Assembly: GCF_007671675.1 (NCBI RefSeq)
Contig: NZ_VCGW01000007.1
Coordinates: 60,170 to 124,169 of the forward strand
DNA from: Marinobacter maritimus
GTDB lineage: Bacteria; Pseudomonadota; Gammaproteobacteria; Pseudomonadales; Oleiphilaceae
Reading direction: 5' to 3'
DNA: 64,000 bases
Below, piece after piece: positions 60,550-64,000 of this stretch. The notes under the pieces were generated by a model that saw only the letters and a program-made list of their open reading frames with translations, was not told the origin of the DNA and searched no databases. Position 1 is the stretch's first letter; each line of letters begins with the position of its first letter. Both the position numbers and the translations under genes were made by a program.

Positions 60550-61239
60550 TCAAACATCGTACTCGTCGTGGCGGCGATTCCATACATACGGCTCAGTCTG
60601 CGGCCAACCTTCCGGTGAATCTTCCCACGTTTCTTGTCGACCAAACGGGGTCAAGTCTAAGTAAGTCCAGAGACTGCCGAGATATTCGACACCACGTGCG
60701 CCGGTATAGTAGGTGCGATAGATCTCATTTCCGTCGCGAATAAAAACGCTAACACCGTGCCTTTCGCCTTTATCCGTTGTTGCACCAAAATCGAAGTTGA
60801 AGTCGCTCTCGTATGACGAATACCATGGGATAGGAGTAGACCAGCCCATCCGCGACCTGTACTGCTCAAGTTTTCCCCGAGGCGCACGAGACACTAGAAC
60901 CAACGAGGTATCGCGAGCATGCAAATGAGCCGGATGGGTCATAGCATCTACGGCCCATGAGCAGCCATCACATCCCGCCCCCCACTCAGGGGAAAACATG
61001 AAATGATAAACAATAAGCTGACGACGCCCTTCAAACAAATCCAATAAGGAAGACTTGCCGTTTTCTCCCTGGAACGTATAGCGCTTATCCACCCTTACCA
61101 TTGGCAACTTCCTACGCTCAGCGTTCAGTGCATCCCTTGCTCGAGTCAATTCCTTTTCTTTTATAAGAAGTCGATCCAGCTTTATTCTCCATTGCTCTGG
61201 AGAAACAACTTCCGGTAGTGGTTGCTTATTAGTTGTCAT
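60550..61239 (-). CDS. DUF899 family thioredoxin-like protein, integron cassette
   Basis: 229 residues from the ATG at 61239; an alternative ATG lies four codons upstream. DUF899 pattern: VSPEQWRIKLDRLLIKEKELTRARDALNAERRKLPMVRVDKRYTFQGENGKSSLLDLFEGRRQLIVYHFMFSPEWGAGCDGCSWAVDAM, with the family's CxxC (GCDGC). These are thioredoxin-fold proteins of uncertain reaction. It has no clear attC on its 5' side, so it may share a cassette with the VOC gene upstream. Confidence 0.85.
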   Translation of the reverse strand: MTTNKQPLPEVVSPEQWRIKLDRLLIKEKELTRARDALNAERRKLPMVRVDKRYTFQGENGKSSLLDLFEGRRQLIVYHFMFSPEWGAGCDGCSWAVDAMTHPAHLHARDTSLVLVSRAPRGKLEQYRSRMGWSTPIPWYSSYESDFNFDFGATTDKGERHGVSVFIRDGNEIYRTYYTGARGVEYLGSLWTYLDLTPFGRQETWEDSPEGWPQTEPYVWNRRHDEYDV

Positions 61240-61253
61240 AGTCTGATTCACCT

Positions 61254-61337
61254 ATTAGTTCCAAGTGAGTGGCAAGTGACCGGCAGCCGTGGGCTGCGAA
61301 GGATTACACTTGATTGTGTATTGGTGTCACAATCACC
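61254..61337 (-). other. Gap between the VOC and DUF899 genes without a recognisable attC
   Basis: 84 bases with some inverted symmetry (CAGCCGTGGGCTG) but without TAAC/GTTRRRY ends. Either a degenerate attC or the intergenic region of a two-gene cassette. Confidence 0.4.
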
Positions 61338-61745
61338 CTAATTCGCTAAATTGAGCTGCCAAGACACACCATACCTATCATTTAGCCACCCAAATTTTTG
61401 ACTAAATCCATAGTTCTCCAAAGGCATTAGCTCTGAGCCACCTTCGGCGAGAACCCGAAATGCTCTCTCTATTTCAGCGGCTGATTCACACTCAACGTAC
61501 AATGACATGGAGGGTGTAAAGGTAAATTGGTGGTCAAGATGACTGTCCAGCGCCATAAACTCGGTGCCATTTATCGTAAACCTAGCCATTCTAGTAGAAC
61601 CTTCTGGTTCATGCTCGCCAGCTTCGTATCGCTGAAGATCAATGATCTCTGAACTAGGGAACAGAGAGGTATAAAGCTTGATTGCCTCCTCGGCTTTTCC
61701 AGCCTGTTCCCCGACAAACATAAGCGACGTCTTAATAGATTTCAT
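61338..61745 (-). CDS. VOC/PhnB-like (3-demethylubiquinone methyltransferase-type) protein, integron cassette
   Basis: 135 residues from the ATG at 61745 (GGAGG five bases upstream). The PhnB-like pattern: FVGEQAGKAEEAIKLYTSLFPSSEIIDLQRY, GTEFMALDSH, FTPSMSLYVECESAAEIERAFRVLAEGG, and FGWLNDRYGVSWQLN. Such proteins use a vicinal oxygen chelate fold; resistance or detoxification roles are usual but unproven. Upstream attC is at 61771. Confidence 0.88.
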   Translation of the reverse strand: MKSIKTSLMFVGEQAGKAEEAIKLYTSLFPSSEIIDLQRYEAGEHEPEGSTRMARFTINGTEFMALDSHLDHQFTFTPSMSLYVECESAAEIERAFRVLAEGGSELMPLENYGFSQKFGWLNDRYGVSWQLNLAN

Positions 61746-61770
61746 CTGCTCCTCCATTCTTATTTGTTCA

Positions 61771-61875
61771 CATAACGCTTTTGTTCAGCGGCGACCTTTT
61801 TGCAGCGAAGCGGAGAAAAGGGCGTCCGGTGGAGGGCCATCCAGGCCCGGAACGAACTGGAACTATTTGTTAGAT
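61771..61875 (-). repeat. attC site 14
   Basis: ATAACGCTTTTGTTCAGCGG, GCGAAGCGGAGAAAAGG, GCGTCCGGTGGAGGGCC, GCCCGGAACGAACTGGAAC, TTGTTAGAT; 105 bp, closely similar to site 5. Confidence 0.9.
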
Positions 61876-62471
61876 TCTAGGCGGTCATGCTCTGAGAGAG
61901 CCTCTATGAGACCTCTGAAAGCGTCAACCGCACGCACATGAAACGCTGTGTCGTAGTCATTGTGATACTCCCGACCGGGTAGCTGAAAGAAGTGCATCCG
62001 ATTTCGAGCCTCCCACAGCCAATCAAGATCCTCTTGCAGCCAGTCATCAATTATTCCAGCGTCTTTTAGATATTCAGTTCGCCCCTTAAAGCCCTTTCCG
62101 CAGACTCCATGCAAATAATTTTTTGTGAGGCTTTCACAGAGTGAACCCAGTAGGAACGCATAGAGTTTGGTGAGCATTTCCTGCGGGATACCCCATATAT
62201 CGGTTCGCAGGCTGAGCCACAACACAGCGTCAGAAAGAATCAGGGTGTATGCCAAATTACTTTTGAGGTTTGGATCGCGAATAAAAGATATTCTGCCCCT
62301 CTGCATGTCAGCCGTGCGAATGAAACCACGCGGGAACCGTACTTTTGCCTCATGCATCTCCGACCTCGGACGATTGTTCTGAGCGCAATAGTTGTGGATT
62401 TCCTGCAGAAGGTCTCCGGCTTGAGCGACAGCGGCTTTCAATTCTTCATCGTTACTTATCGGCATATGCAC
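61863..62471 (-). CDS. Unknown helical protein (possibly HEPN-like), integron cassette
   Basis: 202 residues. Central all-helical region LSDAVLWLSLRTDIWGIPQEMLTKLYAFLLGSLCESLTKNYLHGVCGKGF, then DWLQEDLDWLWEARNRMHFFQLPGREYH. The ARNRMHFF stretch is like the Arg-His motif of HEPN RNases, but the spacing (R-x3-H) is off the strict Rx4-6H rule. HEPN members are often toxins or defence RNases. The call is tentative. Confidence 0.5.
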   Translation of the reverse strand: MHMPISNDEELKAAVAQAGDLLQEIHNYCAQNNRPRSEMHEAKVRFPRGFIRTADMQRGRISFIRDPNLKSNLAYTLILSDAVLWLSLRTDIWGIPQEMLTKLYAFLLGSLCESLTKNYLHGVCGKGFKGRTEYLKDAGIIDDWLQEDLDWLWEARNRMHFFQLPGREYHNDYDTAFHVRAVDAFRGLIEALSEHDRLESNK

Positions 62472-62478
62472 CCAAAAA

Positions 62479-62526
62479 ATCTAACGCCGCATTCAGCGGC
62501 ACGTCCGCTGCAATGCTTTGTTAACC
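62479..62526 (-). repeat. attC site 15 (very short)
   Basis: TCTAACGCCGCATTCAGCGGCACGTCCGCTGCAATGCTTTGTTAACC-type site, 48 bp, a minimal attC. Confidence 0.8.
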
Positions 62527-63393
62527 TTTTCCGTGTTCAGCTTTAATTGCACGCTTACGGCTAATATTACTAACCTTTCGGCCAATTAAACTTTCCACCT
62601 CTTCTCGCACAATGTTGGTTGGAAAGTCTGGCTTCACGTCAGCGGTAAGGTGCAAGTGATCCGGATCCAACTCCATAACACCAACATTTTTTAATGCGGG
62701 GTGAGAGATTAACATGCTTAATTTTTCATTAATGTCTGGTCTTTCACCGTGTCCTAAGCAGATATCAATACCACGGTCAGAATTTTCTTTAAAATGATTT
62801 CTGGAAACCCATCCTCTATCCATTCTTTGTACAGATCGCCGCAGATTTTTTAGCTCTTCTAAAATATATTCCTGACCAGAAACCTCCTTCTGATCAATTT
62901 TTGCAACCTTAAATTCACCGAAATGCTTTAGAAAAGTTGTGTAGTTTTCGTCTGTGGTTGACTTCTTAAATGTTGCTTGTATTTTTGCAGATAGCTTTTG
63001 TTTGAATTCAACAATCTGGCTAAATCTTAGATCACGCGGATATTCTAGATGTTCAATTGCAGAGGTATCAAAAGAGTAAGATGTTTTGTCATCTTTAATA
63101 ATTATCGTAGGTTTATCAAATGCAAGTCGTAACCCCAGCTCAAACATCACATTAGGATTCTTGCAGCTCACATCGCAGACAACTATCGGATTATCATAAA
63201 GATTCTGTATGATTCTCTTGTGGATTATTCCGACCTCATCGGAATTGCTAACTAAATTCCCTTCAAAGCCCGCATCATCGACCGCTTCGTTAATAATCTC
63301 AAGTACTTCCGACCAATGCGTTTCAGCACATCCGTCAATGCTTGAAATGGGCATCACTATTCCACAAACTTTTGTTTCCTTACTCTCAGCCAT
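62521..63393 (-). CDS. Nucleoside deoxyribosyltransferase/TIR-like domain protein, integron cassette
   Basis: 290 residues from the ATG at 63393 (AGGAG six bases upstream). N-terminal Rossmann domain: VCGIVMPISSIDGCAETHW, IIHKRIIQNLYDNPIVVCDVSCKNPNVMFELGLRLAFDKPTIIIKDDK. The Asp-x-Ser/Thr... NPNVMFELG motif is that of nucleoside 2-deoxyribosyltransferase-like and TIR-related NAD-acting domains used in antiphage systems. A C-terminal region (about 190-290) with coiled coil and an unrecognised domain follows. Function inferred only. Confidence 0.65.
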   Translation of the reverse strand: MAESKETKVCGIVMPISSIDGCAETHWSEVLEIINEAVDDAGFEGNLVSNSDEVGIIHKRIIQNLYDNPIVVCDVSCKNPNVMFELGLRLAFDKPTIIIKDDKTSYSFDTSAIEHLEYPRDLRFSQIVEFKQKLSAKIQATFKKSTTDENYTTFLKHFGEFKVAKIDQKEVSGQEYILEELKNLRRSVQRMDRGWVSRNHFKENSDRGIDICLGHGERPDINEKLSMLISHPALKNVGVMELDPDHLHLTADVKPDFPTNIVREEVESLIGRKVSNISRKRAIKAEHGKG

Positions 63394-63411
63394 GAGGCTC
63401 TCCTGATTGAT

Positions 63412-63516
63412 GGTTAACGCCTTGCTCACCGCGCAAATTTTAGATGGCGACTTTTGTGCGTCTTTTTGCACAAAAGGTGACGGCTAAAATTTGTCCGGTG
63501 GAGCTACTTGTTAAGC
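63412..63516 (-). repeat. attC site 16
   Basis: TTAACGCCTTGCTCACCG, a long inverted TTTTGTGCG...TTGCACAAAA loop, TTGTTAAGC; 105 bp. Confidence 0.82.
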
Positions 63517-63869
63517 TTTGTTCCACGCCGAAGCCCAAAGCCAATCGATGTTGTTATTAAATGCAAAATCAAAAAGGTAATTAGCCCCGCTGAAATGCTA
63601 ATAAAAAATGCCATTACTAGCGACAGGAAGCCAAAACCTATAATGTTTTGCTGCCATCCAATTTTTACATCTTTTTCGTTGAGATCGCACCAATCCCACC
63701 AAATGATATTCCACCATAGGCTTGAAGCGGCAACGTACTCAATAACCCAACGTCGAACGCCCGTGATACCTCTTGATTTTAATTCAGCTTCAAGCCCTTC
63801 GATATAATCATTATCGAATTGCGTATCTAAATATCGATCACCGATTATTGAGAATGTGCTTCGTTCCAT
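63504..63869 (-). CDS. Membrane protein of unknown function, integron cassette
   Basis: 121 residues. N-terminal soluble part (MERSTFSIIGDRYLDTQFDNDYIEGLEAELKSRG), then two membrane helices (YVAASSLWWNIIWWDW region weakly, and FGFLSLVMAFFISISAGLITFLILHLI strongly). Tryptophan-rich loop. Unrecognised. Confidence 0.65.
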   Translation of the reverse strand: MERSTFSIIGDRYLDTQFDNDYIEGLEAELKSRGITGVRRWVIEYVAASSLWWNIIWWDWCDLNEKDVKIGWQQNIIGFGFLSLVMAFFISISAGLITFLILHLITTSIGFGLRRGTKLNK

Positions 63870-63878
63870 ATTCTAAAA

Positions 63879-63940
63879 CTTAACGAAATATGTTCACGTG
63901 CCGGAGCGAAGCGCAGGTCGCGTGCAACGTGTTGTTAAAC
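63879..63940 (-). repeat. attC site 17
   Basis: TTAACGAAATATGTTCACGTG, GGAGCGAAGCGCAGG, CGCGTGCAACGTG, TTGTTAAAC; 62 bp. Confidence 0.8.
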
Positions 63941-64000
63941 GGAACGTCCAGAAAGACTGTCATATTGCTCTTAGTCACAGGCCACTCCATACCTGGAAGA
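63941..64000 (-). CDS. 3' end of a further cassette gene (truncated by window)
   Basis: Sixty bases right of the last attC, presumably the C-terminus of the next cassette gene (one minus-strand frame reads LPGMEWPVTKSNMTVFLDVPF). Too short to identify, and the frame is not certain. Confidence 0.3.

Noticed and set aside
1..64000. CRISPR array, rRNA and tRNA genes
   Set aside because: No regularly spaced identical repeats, no rRNA motifs and no cloverleaf with tRNA signatures were found; the htpG leader has a cloverleaf shape but no tRNA sequence motifs.

Overview
The window looks like a chromosomal segment of a marine gammaproteobacterium, most plausibly Marinobacter or a close relative. This rests on GC-rich core genes with gammaproteobacterial family composition (BepA-like M48 peptidase, DusC, DUF2835, DUF3297, YajD-type HNH, RskA/ECF pair), a tandem glycine riboswitch before an amino-acid oxidase, and a heterogeneous attC cassette array. 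No rRNA, tRNA or CRISPR was seen. The genus is an inference; no database could be searched.

Layout. 1-22.7 kb is ordinary core genome: the end of a YbbP-type permease, a solute-binding protein, an SCP2-like/Fe-ADH pair, an M48/TPR lipoprotein, two hotdog thioesterases, htpG with an elaborately structured leader behind a sigma-32-like promoter, katG, dusC, a class I aldolase, a long acyl-ACP-reductase-like protein, and an ECF sigma/anti-sigma pair. 22.8-29.6 kb holds the tandem glycine riboswitch with a DadA/glycine-oxidase-like gene, then a phosphonate-type ABC importer (phnD, phnC, two phnE genes) fused operonically to a HAD-IIB phosphatase and a DeoR/GlpR repressor. A perfect 16-bp palindrome precedes that operon.

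29.6-48.6 kb is patchy accessory DNA. A 525-bp partial duplication of the 3' half of cysK encloses an AT-rich insert with two small genes, and a further short cysK remnant and two poly-C tracts lie nearby. A 7TM-DISM diguanylate cyclase is followed by an AT-rich three-gene block (FlgH-like, FlgP-like and FlgT-like outer-membrane ring components without other flagellar genes), then a TetR gene, a GST, a dehalogenase-like hydrolase, an aldehyde dehydrogenase and an MDR reductase.

From 51.98 kb to the right edge lies an integron cassette array read leftwards (minus strand): 17 recognisable attC sites, one split by an IS, plus an orphan attC at 48.7 kb. The integrase and attI must lie beyond the right edge. 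Cargo includes a GNAT, a GST-fold protein, DUF899 and VOC proteins, a Rap1a/Tai-type and a SUKH-like immunity protein, a deoxyribosyltransferase-like sensor protein, several small membrane proteins and unknowns. Two IS3-family elements with A6G frameshift sites have entered the array.

The most interesting signals are the stand-alone FlgH/FlgP/FlgT ring block, the multi-hairpin htpG leader, the AAR-like reductase, and the integron array with orphan immunity and possible defence genes.
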